Below are positions 33,192 through 41,610 of a stretch of 50,385 nucleotides of DNA, piece by piece. Both the position numbers and the translations under genes were made by a program. The stretch's first letter is position 1, and each line of letters begins with the position of its first letter. The stretch comes from Fibrobacter sp. (lineage in GTDB: Bacteria; Fibrobacterota; Chitinivibrionia; Chitinivibrionales; Chitinispirillaceae), in assembly GCA_012515615.1 (NCBI GenBank), contig JAAYYB010000359.1:1-50385 (forward strand), in the 5' to 3' direction. The notes beneath the pieces are model-generated. The model was given only the letters and a program-made list of their open reading frames with translations. It was not told the origin of the DNA and did not search any database.

Positions 33192-33199
33192 AAATAATA

Positions 33200-33395
33200 G
33201 CTGGGTACGCAGTCCCGGGAGACCATCGACCGCGAACGGTAGTGAGCAGCGGCGAGGCTCCTTTGCCGAGCCAATCCAGTCACCCCGAGGTAGGGATATA
33301 TTGTTCGTAGTGGGGGCTGGGTACGCAGTCCCGGACCATCGACCGGCAATCGGTGAGGTTCTTGGTGCTGCCGAAGATCCAGTTTCCGGAAGAGT
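33200..33395 (+). repeat. Two degenerate direct repeats containing a copy of the tRNA-Pro tail
   Basis: GCTGGGTACGCAGTCCCGG occurs at 33200-33218 and 33316-33334, each followed (directly or after 3 nt) by ACCATCGACCG. Similar GAGG...GCCGA...ATCCAGT segments follow in both. The first copy ends with AATCCAGTCACCCCGA (33273-33288), identical to the 3' end of tRNA-Pro (33138-33153). The second copy keeps only ATCCAGT. Confidence 0.75.
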
Positions 33396-33437
33396 CTTCC
33401 CTGAACTATTTTACAGATCAGGAAATGTGAAATTAAT

Positions 33438-33511
33438 GCCCCCGTAGCTCATTTGGATAGAGCATCTGCCTTCTAAGCAGAGGGTAACAAGTTCGAATCT
33501 TGTCGGGGGTA
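33438..33511 (+). tRNA. tRNA-Arg (TCT)
   Basis: 74 nt: acceptor GCCCCCG/CGGGGGT (33438-33444, 33504-33510, with one G-T pair), D arm GCTCATTTGGATAGAGC, anticodon stem TCTGC/GCAGA with loop CTTCTAA (anticodon TCT at 33472-33474), T arm ACAAG-TTCGAAT-CTTGT, discriminator A. CCA is not encoded. Confidence 0.97.
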
Positions 33512-33522
33512 TTATAGTTTAG

Positions 33523-33560
33523 AAGGCCCTGCAGTCATACGACTGTGGGGGCTTTTTTTT
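33523..33560 (+). terminator. Intrinsic terminator after tRNA-Arg
   Basis: AAGGCCCTGCAGTC (33523-33536) and GACTGTGGGGGCTT (33541-33554) pair with one mismatch and two wobbles around a 4-nt loop, followed by a T8 run. It ends the tRNA transcript just before the oppositely oriented thioesterase stop. Confidence 0.85.
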
Positions 33561-33561
33561 A

Positions 33562-34299
33562 TCAGGACCAGAAAATCTTTGCCCTGCAGAACTCCCTCCC
33601 ACCACTGGCTTTTCTCACAGAGTACAATTCCTCGGTTCCTGTTTTCTGCGAAAGAACCAATATTTTATCATCCTGTGTGGCTGAGGATAAAAAGCTGATT
33701 TCGATAGACCGAACTTCTGATTCTTTTAGAAAATCGCATGGGTGACTGTCTATCATCCATTGGAGGTAACGGGCAGAGTTCACATGCTTGTTAATGTCTA
33801 TATCGGAGTAAAGTACCCGGTATTGAGCTGTCTGATGACTGTTTGTCAATTCCGGCACTTTTCCCAGGCTCGTTTCCACTTCGTTTTTATCTACCAATGG
33901 AAAGCTGAGGGTTTTGTAATCAAACCGCTGTGGCCGTCCTGAGGTCTTATCGAGAATCATCCAGGATGAAGTAGCGGAGACCAGCTTCTCACCTGTTGAG
34001 GATTTGATCGAGAAATCGCGTAGCGCATAAAATTTCTCGGTGCGTTTAGCCCATGTTTCGATTTGAATCTCTTCTCCCCATTCTGGAGATCTCTCTATGA
34101 GGATCTGAGATCTATTAAGTACCCACATGAGATTGCGTTCTGAGAGTTCATTGAATCCAAAGGCGGTTTCTTTTGTATGGTTCCAGGCTGAGTTGAGCAG
34201 ATAAGCGAACAGATGTTGAGGGCGCAGTCTGCCCCTGACATCAACATCGAATGATTCAATCCGTCTTTGTTCTCTACAGATACCGGGAATTTGTCCCAT
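33562..34299 (-). CDS. Acyl-ACP thioesterase (FatA/FatB-like)
   Basis: 245 residues, matching bacterial acyl-ACP thioesterases with two hot-dog folds. The N-terminal half has the block NRSQILIERSPEWGEEIQIETW and the C-terminal half the catalytic block SDIDINKHVNSARYLQWM, whose Asn and His are the known active residues. It releases free fatty acids from acyl-ACP in the cytoplasm, perhaps adjusting membrane lipid supply. AGGAGAAAT precedes ATG. It stands alone: the MITE lies 20 nt upstream of its start, possibly displacing or supplying its promoter. Confidence 0.88.
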   Translation of the reverse strand: MGQIPGICREQRRIESFDVDVRGRLRPQHLFAYLLNSAWNHTKETAFGFNELSERNLMWVLNRSQILIERSPEWGEEIQIETWAKRTEKFYALRDFSIKSSTGEKLVSATSSWMILDKTSGRPQRFDYKTLSFPLVDKNEVETSLGKVPELTNSHQTAQYRVLYSDIDINKHVNSARYLQWMIDSHPCDFLKESEVRSIEISFLSSATQDDKILVLSQKTGTEELYSVRKASGGREFCRAKIFWS

Positions 34300-34318
34300 A
34301 GATTTCTCCTGTAGCCAT

Positions 34319-34487
34319 TACCTGACTTATGCACCAGGATCAGGGTGAACTGCGCATATCCCTTGTGCATAAAGACTTCCACAAATCGCAGATGTTCCAC
34401 CGGTGTGGTGCACCTGCGGTTTGTTCAAGCCTTTCTACTACAAGGTCTAAATGCACTTCGTCCCTTCCCGGATGCATAAGTCAGGTA
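34319..34487. mobile_element. 169-bp MITE with 15-bp terminal inverted repeats and TA ends
   Basis: TACCTGACTTATGCA (34319-34333) is the exact inverse of TGCATAAGTCAGGTA (34473-34487). The TA at each end fits the TA target duplication of IS630/Tc1-mariner elements, with core repeat CCTGACTTATGCA. A central dyad CGCAGATG/CACCTGCG (34387-34394, 34411-34418) is also present. No transposase ORF. It lies 19 nt upstream of the thioesterase start and directly touches the MFS stop codon (34488-34490). A decayed relative is at 26838-26900. Confidence 0.75.
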
Positions 34488-35837
34488 TTACTGATAGCTG
34501 AATTTGACTTTTTCTGGTTCTTTAACTAAAGTCAATAGCAGAGTTATAGAAACCAGTGCTAAAATACCTCCAAAGCTGAAGGCGACAGTACCACCGTAAC
34601 CTGGAAATTTCAGATTGAAGTACCCATAGAGAAAGCCGAAAATAATGCTCGCAGGAAGCATGCTCAGTCCTTCTGCAAAGTTATACATTCCAAATGCACT
34701 GCCGCGGTACTCATCTTTAACCAGATCTGCTACCAGGGCCTTTTCTGCCCCTTCCGAAAAAGCGTAGTATAGTGCATAAATTGCAAAAAGAATAAAAGTG
34801 GCGGCGACCTGTCCTTCTGAAGGAAGAAATATAAGTAAAGCAAATGAGAAGTAGACAAGAGCATAAGTTGCCCATCCGATGCTTATTGTAAATTTTCGTC
34901 CTTTTTTATCTGACAATGCACTGAAAGGAGTTGAAAGAGCTGCTTTAATCACGTGGAAGAAGCTCCAGATTACAGGAAGAAAGAGCAGGTTTATAAGCAT
35001 AGTCTGCTCCTGCGGACTGCCGAATTTTTGCAGCAGAGTCTGAAGCGGTCCGATATTGTTTACAATCTTCAGTGCTGCCCCGCTCTGCCGTATAGCTTCT
35101 TCTGCACGGTAAAGAAGAAATGCATCTGAGGAATTACCGAGTGTAAATACTACCAGTACAAGAAGGTATCTCAGGAAATTTTTATCAAACTTCTGAAGTG
35201 TGAATCTGAAAGGTGATGCTTTTGCGCGCTGCACGGGCGCGGCCTCTTTGACAAAAAATACTATAGACAGCACTGCCAGAATTCCGGGTATGATCGAAAG
35301 AAGAAAAGTCAGGCGTAATGCTGAGATGGGATCCTCAACTTTAAACCAGAGCACAAGCAGCAGTAAGGAGGCCACTGCAAGAAGAGGCCCGATAACAGCT
35401 CCAAGGTGATCCATGGCACGGTGGAACCCGTAAGCTTTTCCTCTTATACTCTGGTCAACCGATGATGCAATGAGCGCATCGCGTGGAGCCGTACGGATCC
35501 CTTTCCCGACCCTGTCTGCCATCCTTACAAAAACCAGCTGCCAGGCATTTGAGACAAGGCCGGTGAAGGGCCTTGCCAGGGTGGAAATAGAGTAGCCGAT
35601 CAAAACAAGTAGTTTACGTCTGCCTATTTTATCGGAAATGATACCGCTTACAAGCTTCAGCAATGCGGCGGTTGTTTCGGCTGTTCCTTCTATCACCCCC
35701 AATGCGATTGCTCCGGATCCAAGCGCTGCGACGTAAATTGGAATAAGAGGGTAAATCATTTCACTGGCAGAATCGGTGAAAAAACTCACCATCCCCAGCA
35801 TTACTACTGATAAAGGTATTTTTATTGATTTGGTCAT
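34488..35837 (-). CDS. Major facilitator superfamily transporter
   Basis: 449 residues with about 12 membrane helices. MFS signatures include the loop 2-3 motif SDKIGRRKLLVLIG and its repeat in the second half SDKKGRKFTISIGW; GKGIRTAPRDALIA and GFHRAMDHLGAVIGPLL recall a group of uncharacterised drug/metabolite MFS proteins. Substrate cannot be inferred. A central cytoplasmic loop carries KEAAPVQRAKASPF. The ATG has no strong ribosome-binding site. Its stop codon abuts the MITE. The thioesterase lies downstream on the same strand, past the MITE. Confidence 0.88.
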   Translation of the reverse strand: MTKSIKIPLSVVMLGMVSFFTDSASEMIYPLIPIYVAALGSGAIALGVIEGTAETTAALLKLVSGIISDKIGRRKLLVLIGYSISTLARPFTGLVSNAWQLVFVRMADRVGKGIRTAPRDALIASSVDQSIRGKAYGFHRAMDHLGAVIGPLLAVASLLLLVLWFKVEDPISALRLTFLLSIIPGILAVLSIVFFVKEAAPVQRAKASPFRFTLQKFDKNFLRYLLVLVVFTLGNSSDAFLLYRAEEAIRQSGAALKIVNNIGPLQTLLQKFGSPQEQTMLINLLFLPVIWSFFHVIKAALSTPFSALSDKKGRKFTISIGWATYALVYFSFALLIFLPSEGQVAATFILFAIYALYYAFSEGAEKALVADLVKDEYRGSAFGMYNFAEGLSMLPASIIFGFLYGYFNLKFPGYGGTVAFSFGGILALVSITLLLTLVKEPEKVKFSYQ

Positions 35838-36006
35838 TCTATTCGCCAGTTAACAGAATTGATCAACATAGTGTAAAAAAAGAGTTATAAGCAACATGAT
35901 TGCCACATAGAGTTGAAAGGTTACAATTTCAGTAAAGTTTCTGTTTTGCGAACATATTTTAAGCATTATATTGTTAAAAAGATCCTGTCTCTAACCGGGA
36001 GAAAAC

Positions 36007-36558
36007 ATGCCGGAAAAAAATGAAAAGCTGAAGAGATCTGCTGTTTTTCTGGATCAGGGCGGGACAATAATTTACGATGACCGCAGGGATAAAAACATAA
36101 CCCGGGACTCTTTTATTCCTGGTGCATTTGAAGCCTTGCGTAAGTTGCAGGAAAAGCACCTCTTATTCATTGTTACCAATCAGTCGTCGGTTGGGCTGGG
36201 CAAGATGAGTCGTGAGGATGCAGAGTGCCTCAACAGTAATGTAATGAAAATGTTAGTTGAGGGTGGAATAAGAATCACAGAACACTATGCCTGCATGCAT
36301 AAAAGAGATGACGAGTGCGAGTGTATAAAGCCTAAGCCCTTTTTTCTTCATAAAGCAGCAGAAGAGTACCTTGTAGATCTTCAAAGCTCTTTTGTGATCG
36401 GGGATCATCCCCACGATGTAGAGTTCGGTGAAAAAGTCGGAGCCAAAGGGCTTTATGTTCTGACCGGCCACGGAGAAAAGCACAGGGGAGACCTTCCCCA
36501 CGGGGTAACTGTGTTTTCCAGCGTTAATGAAGCTTCTGACTGGATCATTCAACAATAA
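36007..36558 (+). CDS. HAD-IIIA phosphatase-like protein (GmhB-type) lacking the second catalytic Asp
   Basis: 183 residues, the length of D-glycero-D-manno-heptose-1,7-bisphosphate phosphatases. It has VFLDQGGTI (nucleophile Asp16), VTNQSSVG (motif II), the zinc loop CMHKRDDECECIKPKP (CxH...CxC), and GDHPHDVEFG (motif IV). The usual motif I is DxDGT; here it is DQGGT, so the acid/base Asp is Gly18. That could cripple turnover or reflect another substrate or role. GGGAG precedes ATG. No LPS-heptose genes are near. An IS21-like relic begins just after its stop. Confidence 0.82.
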   Translation: MPEKNEKLKRSAVFLDQGGTIIYDDRRDKNITRDSFIPGAFEALRKLQEKHLLFIVTNQSSVGLGKMSREDAECLNSNVMKMLVEGGIRITEHYACMHKRDDECECIKPKPFFLHKAAEEYLVDLQSSFVIGDHPHDVEFGEKVGAKGLYVLTGHGEKHRGDLPHGVTVFSSVNEASDWIIQQ

Positions 36559-36566
36559 TTGGAAAA

Positions 36567-36796
36567 TGCTGACCTACGCCGCTCACACTCCGATACTCAG
36601 TGTGAGTGCCCGTTATCACTCAAAATGATACCTGTAATTTTCACCGAAAGTGACCGATCATTCTCAAGCAAAATGACCGATTTTGCATCGGTATCTACAG
36701 AAGGCGTTAACTATTTCACATATTCCGTCTTTTTCAGCAAGAGAAAGGACGCCTATGCGCAAGATTCGTGAAAACCAAGCTGATAGGCGCCACTAA
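36567..36796 (+). mobile_element. Left-end relic of an IS21-like element with the istA start
   Basis: From TG at 36567, the stretch holds several GTGACCGAT/AAATGACCGAT-type repeats (about 36648-36690), an 8-bp hairpin CTCACACT/AGTGTGAG (36582-36589, 36599-36606), then AAAGGA and an ATG at 36755 opening MRKIRE, the usual start of the IS21 transposase IstA. The frame fails after 13 codons (stop 36794-36796). Everything else of the element is gone. The sequence differs from the IS end at 1-127, so it is a different element. Confidence 0.5.
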
Positions 36797-36809
36797 GCCT
36801 TGTTTTCAA

Positions 36810-38045
36810 TCAATCAAGAAAAGCATTTAAAATGGATCTGACCAGTGATGGGCTGTTTACATTAACTTGAACCCTGTGTAAAGGCAAATCTGTTCCAGCC
36901 ATCGGAGTAGAGGAGGAGGTGGGCCAGCGCATATTTAAATAGTATATATAAAATTTCTTACCTACTACACTTGAGACTGAATTAGCATCATCTGAAATAG
37001 CTGCAAAGAAGGGGTAAGCTGGATGCCGTGTTTCTTGATTTACAGTAACATCGCTGGCAATTCTCTGTTTATCTGACCATGTCACGCCATCAGTTGATCT
37101 ATACATAAATAGACCAGTGTTTATATTATCACGAATGAGTAATAAATATTTCTTCAAATCTCTGCAATATGCAGCATCAGTATGGGCATCAAGTCCGGAT
37201 CCGTTGATTATACGAGAACCTAAACCGGTTAATCCATCCTGATCAAAACTGTTTGAAGCCTGATTAAACTTCTGCCATGTTGTGACGGTAGAGTTTCTTG
37301 CAGATTCAATTACTTCTTGAAGTTTAGCTCGTGCTACCGAAGGATAATTTTCTGCTGTTGAAGGGCTCTTTTCGTTAAAATAAACATAAATGTAATCACC
37401 AATTATTAAGTTGGGAGCTCCTCCAATATTTAATTCCCCGTCTAACTCACCATTTGGCAATTTGTTAATAGAGGGGTCATTTACCCCAATGATATCACCA
37501 CAGAAAATCCAGGAATCGCCAGAATTATTTGAGTAGCATAAACCAATTCTATAAATTGCGGGATAAAATGGACAATTAGGACAGTTAGGGTCATTAGCAG
37601 GCAAAAAATTTCTCATGTATTCAAGATGTAGAAGTCCTAACAGTTCATTTTTACCGATGTCTATAACATTCTTTAAGTAAAAATTGGCGTAATTTGAAAC
37701 ATTAGCAGCATAGTTATGTGAAACATGTGTTTGAAGGGCTGGGGGAATTGTGAAAAGGTTGCTGTTTAGCGTGCTGTTTGCGTTTGCAAGATTTGCTTTA
37801 GGATCAGATAGGGGGCCCCAGAACTTGAAGGTGGAATTCCAGGTTGACGTGAATATGAAAACGTTACCTTTATCTTTTTTTAGTGTTGCATAAACAGCAT
37901 CACATATTCTTGTGTCGGATGAGTATACCTGAGTGGGTCGGGAAATGGTTAACGTTGGTTGTGCTAAAGCAGTTTCTGCAAAGATATTACAGTAAATTAA
38001 AATCAGTAGTAACAGTTTTGTTGATGGCTTTCTGACAGGTGGCAT
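36810..38045 (-). CDS. Secreted beta-propeller-like protein, possible glycoside hydrolase
   Basis: 411 residues with a signal peptide (…NIFAETALAQP). The body has recurring strand-turn blocks such as IGLCYSNNSGDSWIFCGDI, APNLIIGDYIYVYFNE, KKYLLLIRDNINTGLFMYRSTDGVTW and VGKKFYIYYLNM, which resemble five-bladed propellers of GH43/GH32-type or DUF4185 proteins. A short CPNCP motif lies near residue 165. No sorting domain is present, unlike most exported neighbours. Catalytic carboxylates cannot be assigned by eye. GAGGTTGCTTT precedes ATG. It is followed upstream by other polysaccharide genes on both strands, which supports a glycan role (inference). Confidence 0.6.
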   Translation of the reverse strand: MPPVRKPSTKLLLLILIYCNIFAETALAQPTLTISRPTQVYSSDTRICDAVYATLKKDKGNVFIFTSTWNSTFKFWGPLSDPKANLANANSTLNSNLFTIPPALQTHVSHNYAANVSNYANFYLKNVIDIGKNELLGLLHLEYMRNFLPANDPNCPNCPFYPAIYRIGLCYSNNSGDSWIFCGDIIGVNDPSINKLPNGELDGELNIGGAPNLIIGDYIYVYFNEKSPSTAENYPSVARAKLQEVIESARNSTVTTWQKFNQASNSFDQDGLTGLGSRIINGSGLDAHTDAAYCRDLKKYLLLIRDNINTGLFMYRSTDGVTWSDKQRIASDVTVNQETRHPAYPFFAAISDDANSVSSVVGKKFYIYYLNMRWPTSSSTPMAGTDLPLHRVQVNVNSPSLVRSILNAFLD

Positions 38046-38417
38046 AAAGCAACCTCTTTTGTCTATTCGGTTTATGTTTGAATATGAGTCCGGTTATAAT
38101 TTTTGATAATGAATCTGGACTCGTTTAAAATTAATTGTGATATGCTCCACGGTAGCACTTGTATGTTTTTTCATACAATAGATTGTTATCTCTATATTGA
38201 ATGACATCCGATTGATCTATTTCATACCTCCAGGTAAAATTATACATCCTGTTTTAACCATTAGCCCGAATTACATGCGAAAACCGGATTCTGGGTGTCC
38301 AGGATAAGACGAATCTGGCGAAAAATTATTAACAAGTGGAACCAAAGACATCAGCTAATTTACAAACAGGCAAAGGGGAACGTAGCCGTATTCCAGAGAT
38401 CTCTTTATACAGCCGGG
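38046..38417. other. Intergenic stretch with an inverted repeat
   Basis: TTGTATG (38159-38165), T6 and CATACAA (38172-38178) form a palindromic site about 115 nt upstream of the propeller gene; it could be an operator. No gene is supported. A weak ORF at 38295-38555 overlaps the end of the DUF1593 gene antisense and was not accepted. Confidence 0.4.
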
Positions 38418-40055
38418 CTATTTGTTTTTACCAATAATCACCAGAGGTTGCGTCCGGTTAAGTTCATCTTTTCGCAAAACTACCCGACTTGTAACTCCAA
38501 TGTGTCCACCAGCCAGGGATACCCGGCGCCCTGTGATATCAAAAACCGCGGTTGAATGGTTGTTTTTCTGGAGTTGCATTTTTTGATTTGTGATATTGGA
38601 GACACCTGTCATCTGGTCGGTTGGTTCAAAAATTATTCTGCGGTAACTGGTTAGTGCAGGTGACCCGTTATCTGTCACCTCACATACTAAATGAAAATTC
38701 ATTCCTGCTGAACCGGAAGGAACGCTGACTGAAGTTCTGGCTGAACTGGCATCAGCAATAGTTATCGGCTGCTTCCACGTACCGGCACAAGGCATAAACC
38801 ACCATTTGAAGGACAGAGTATTACCGTCAGGATCATACGATCCCGCAGCATCTATTATCATACTTGTACCCTGCAAAGGCTTGACAGTCAAAACCGAACA
38901 GGTGCTGTCATTATTAACAACCAATATTGGGTTTCTGTTTCCACTTCCATCTTTTGCCCAATCCATCCGGGCAGCAAAATTATTGAAATTGGCCCTGTAG
39001 AAATAATTGACATATTTATAACAGGTGTCATATGCAGGGGTACCATTATAATTTACGTAGGCGTACGTTGAGCCATCCTGGGTTTTCATCCATTGCGCAT
39101 AGCCGCCCCAGCTCCCATGCATGGGTTCATCAGGATCGCTTAACCCCGGAGCCATCAGATACATATACGAAGGTGTATCGCCTTCAACACCCCAACGGTA
39201 TTTGGGATACATGGCACCAAGATTACCATGTCCCTGGATGTTAGAACTATATTCTGCCCATCTGTTGACACCGGTGGAATTCTGATGAAGCCACGCACAC
39301 TCGTCCCAGATAAAAAGAAGGTCCTTTTCAAACTCTCTGCGCATCCACTGGTGCGAGCTACTGGAATAATTCGGTACTGTTCCAGATGCCGTCCATGGTT
39401 TGTCCTGATCGGTTATGGTGTAGATACGTAATTTATGAAGAAACGTTTTGAGCTCATCGGTTGTCCGCTCCTGCTGGACTCGCCAGATGGCTTGTGCTAC
39501 GGTATTTCCTCCGCCCCACACTGCAATATGAAGTGGACGTTCATCAGCCTCATCGGCCAGTTTTATTATCTGGTCACTTCCGGCGGAATTGTTATTGTTG
39601 CCAAGCACACTATACCCCATTTTTGAACTGCCCAGCATGGTACGTGAACGTAAATAATCAGCACTGGGCCAATACCCGAACGTCTGTTTGGATTCGTCCG
39701 GGAGAAAATCCTTTTGATCTGAGCGTTTCATCAGGTTGGGCAGATCTTTTTCGTAAGCGTCTATGGTAACCATGATGCTGTCTTTCCACCCGGGGGGATA
39801 ATTCCCGGTATTCCAACCAGTTCCAGCACACAGGGCTTCAATTTCAAAAAGGTCTGCACTGGAAAAAAGACGAATCAACGACTCCCGGTCATCGGGTTCT
39901 ATATCATTTGGGCCTATATCTGTAAGTACGACAAGGCGGGGTTTAAGCCCGCCGGCCTGCAAAGAGAATGTAGAAGAAAACAAGAGCAATCCAAACAGAA
40001 AAGTCTGAAATAAACAAGGAAAACCGTAGTGCTTTTTGTGCACAGAAGTCATCAT
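38418..40055 (-). CDS. Secreted DUF1593 (Sde0182-like) protein with sorting domain
   Basis: 545 residues from ATG at 40055, chosen because AAAGGCAG lies upstream and a signal peptide follows (…FGLLLFSSTFSLQAGG); the frame runs further up without a start signal. Residues about 38-310 are the DUF1593 nucleoside-hydrolase-like domain: VVLTDIGPNDIEPDDRESL recalls the Asp-rich metal site, then HIAVWGGGNTVAQAIW. Residues about 385-480 are an Ig-like C-terminal domain. The last 50 residues (AVFDITGRRVSLAGG) look like a sorting end. A relative from Saccharophagus is described as cellulose-binding. Catalysis on glycans is not shown. Confidence 0.8.
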   Translation of the reverse strand: MMTSVHKKHYGFPCLFQTFLFGLLLFSSTFSLQAGGLKPRLVVLTDIGPNDIEPDDRESLIRLFSSADLFEIEALCAGTGWNTGNYPPGWKDSIMVTIDAYEKDLPNLMKRSDQKDFLPDESKQTFGYWPSADYLRSRTMLGSSKMGYSVLGNNNNSAGSDQIIKLADEADERPLHIAVWGGGNTVAQAIWRVQQERTTDELKTFLHKLRIYTITDQDKPWTASGTVPNYSSSSHQWMRREFEKDLLFIWDECAWLHQNSTGVNRWAEYSSNIQGHGNLGAMYPKYRWGVEGDTPSYMYLMAPGLSDPDEPMHGSWGGYAQWMKTQDGSTYAYVNYNGTPAYDTCYKYVNYFYRANFNNFAARMDWAKDGSGNRNPILVVNNDSTCSVLTVKPLQGTSMIIDAAGSYDPDGNTLSFKWWFMPCAGTWKQPITIADASSARTSVSVPSGSAGMNFHLVCEVTDNGSPALTSYRRIIFEPTDQMTGVSNITNQKMQLQKNNHSTAVFDITGRRVSLAGGHIGVTSRVVLRKDELNRTQPLVIIGKNK

Positions 40056-40402
40056 TGATACTGCCTTTATGTTGTTGGTCAATCTGCTATTATGTCTTAT
40101 TAAATGCAAATTGTAGAAAATTCCAGACCTCTTTAGAAATAAAAAAATCTGCATCATTTAACATATGTGCAGCCCCAGTTTCTTCTGAAATATATCTGAT
40201 AATCTCTTCAGATTTTAAACTGGGTAATTCAGGCTTAAAATAAAAAGCCCCGGTTCATTACACAATTTTCCTGCTGCTGTACACAAGTTGTAAACGGAAA
40301 AAAGATCACCTGATTACAAAAAAGCTATCTTCATTTTGTTGGCTTTCTTATATTAAGCAGGTATTGGGTACAGACTCTAAATTATTCCGGGGGGTGGAGA
40401 AG
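40056..40402. other. Divergent intergenic region with a possible gene remnant
   Basis: On the minus strand an open frame at about 40090-40254 reads KPELPSLKSEEIIRYI then LNDADFFISKEVWNFLQFAF with normal-looking protein composition, but it has a stop just upstream and no N-terminal start. It may be the tail of a lost gene. Otherwise the region serves as upstream DNA for the DUF1593 and CE6-like genes. Confidence 0.3.
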
Positions 40403-41539
40403 GTGGCTATTTTTAAACGTCTGATGCAAATTTCATTATTTGCAGCTTTACCTGCTTTTCAGATTTTTGCTGCACCGGATCCAAATTTTCATATTTATCT
40501 ATTGTTTGGACAGTCTAATATGGCCGGTGGCGCTGCGGGTCAGTATGATGGAGAGGGAACAAAAGGTGTTGATGATTATTGCGATACAACACCGCGAGTT
40601 CAGGTTCTTGCATGGGGTGACTGCAACCGGACCCCTTATCCCTGTCCAAATAGAGTACTCAATAGAACATACGATCAATGGTACACAGCATTTCCACCCT
40701 ATCATAATTGTCATGAAGGGATCGGTCCGGCAGATGCGTTCGGAAAGACACTGCTTGATTCAATCCGGGCTGATATAAAAATCGGTTTTGTTCCCTGTGC
40801 ATTATCAGGCCAGAAACTGGAAGTATTCATGAAAGGAAAAAACGCTGCTATCGATGCACATACACAACCTTCTAATGGTTCAACGAAGATTACCAGAGGT
40901 GCCTATGAATGGATGGTAAAGCGCTGTAGAATTGCCCAGGAAAAAGGTGTCATCAAAGGTATACTTTTTCATCAGGGAGAGGCTGATAATGGAAGATCCG
41001 GCTGGCCCGCAGATGTAAAAAACATAGTTGATAATCTAAAGCAAGACCTTGGATTATGGGACAGTATTCCCTTTATCGCCGGTGAATTGCGGTATGATGG
41101 GTGCTGTGCCGGCCATAATACATTAGTAAATAAGTTGCCGGGTATGATTCCCAATTGTGCTGTCGCTTCAGCAAATGGTATAGAGCGCAGGCTTTCCCGA
41201 CCTGATGGTCAGGTTGATCAGTACCATTTCAGCACCAGAGGAACAAAAGAGTTCGGTAGAAGATATGCAATAGAGTTTTTAAAGGTCGCAAAAGAAGAGT
41301 GGATACCCAGGATAGGCAGTGTGAAAACGATCTCTCCGCGTATTGTACCTTATCAGAAAATGAGAACTTCGGTTGAGGGCAAAGTACGTGTCTATGGATT
41401 GAATGGCCGCACAATTTCCATCTTTAATAAAACCACACCGGAAAATGCGATGCGCTCTATCAAAGCTAAAGGCGTTTATCTTGTTTCCAGAAAAATTGAA
41501 ACTGGTGAAACAATTTCAGCTCTATTTGTGAAAAATTGA
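40403..41539 (+). CDS. Secreted SASA/CE6-type acetylesterase
   Basis: 378 residues from GTG at 40403, supported by GGGGGG 8 nt upstream and by the signal peptide that follows (MAIFKRLMQISLFAALPAF...). The SASA fold shows LFGQSNMAGG (Ser38), FHQGEADN (190-195) and DQYHFSTRG (Asp272, His275), as in Fibrobacter-type CE6 acetylxylan esterases. Cys-rich insert CNRTPYPCPNR near residue 75 is unusual. The C-terminal 60 residues (VRVYGLNGRTISIF...GVYLVSRKI) form a degenerate sorting domain. It removes acetyl groups from xylan-like polymers. A GH8 gene follows 71 nt later on the same strand. Confidence 0.85.
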   Translation: MAIFKRLMQISLFAALPAFQIFAAPDPNFHIYLLFGQSNMAGGAAGQYDGEGTKGVDDYCDTTPRVQVLAWGDCNRTPYPCPNRVLNRTYDQWYTAFPPYHNCHEGIGPADAFGKTLLDSIRADIKIGFVPCALSGQKLEVFMKGKNAAIDAHTQPSNGSTKITRGAYEWMVKRCRIAQEKGVIKGILFHQGEADNGRSGWPADVKNIVDNLKQDLGLWDSIPFIAGELRYDGCCAGHNTLVNKLPGMIPNCAVASANGIERRLSRPDGQVDQYHFSTRGTKEFGRRYAIEFLKVAKEEWIPRIGSVKTISPRIVPYQKMRTSVEGKVRVYGLNGRTISIFNKTTPENAMRSIKAKGVYLVSRKIETGETISALFVKN

Positions 41540-41610
41540 GTAGTTTTGGTTATTATATAATATGTTCAAGTCTGTTTAATTTAATCGATTTAGTGCCTAT
41601 GGGGGATGCA

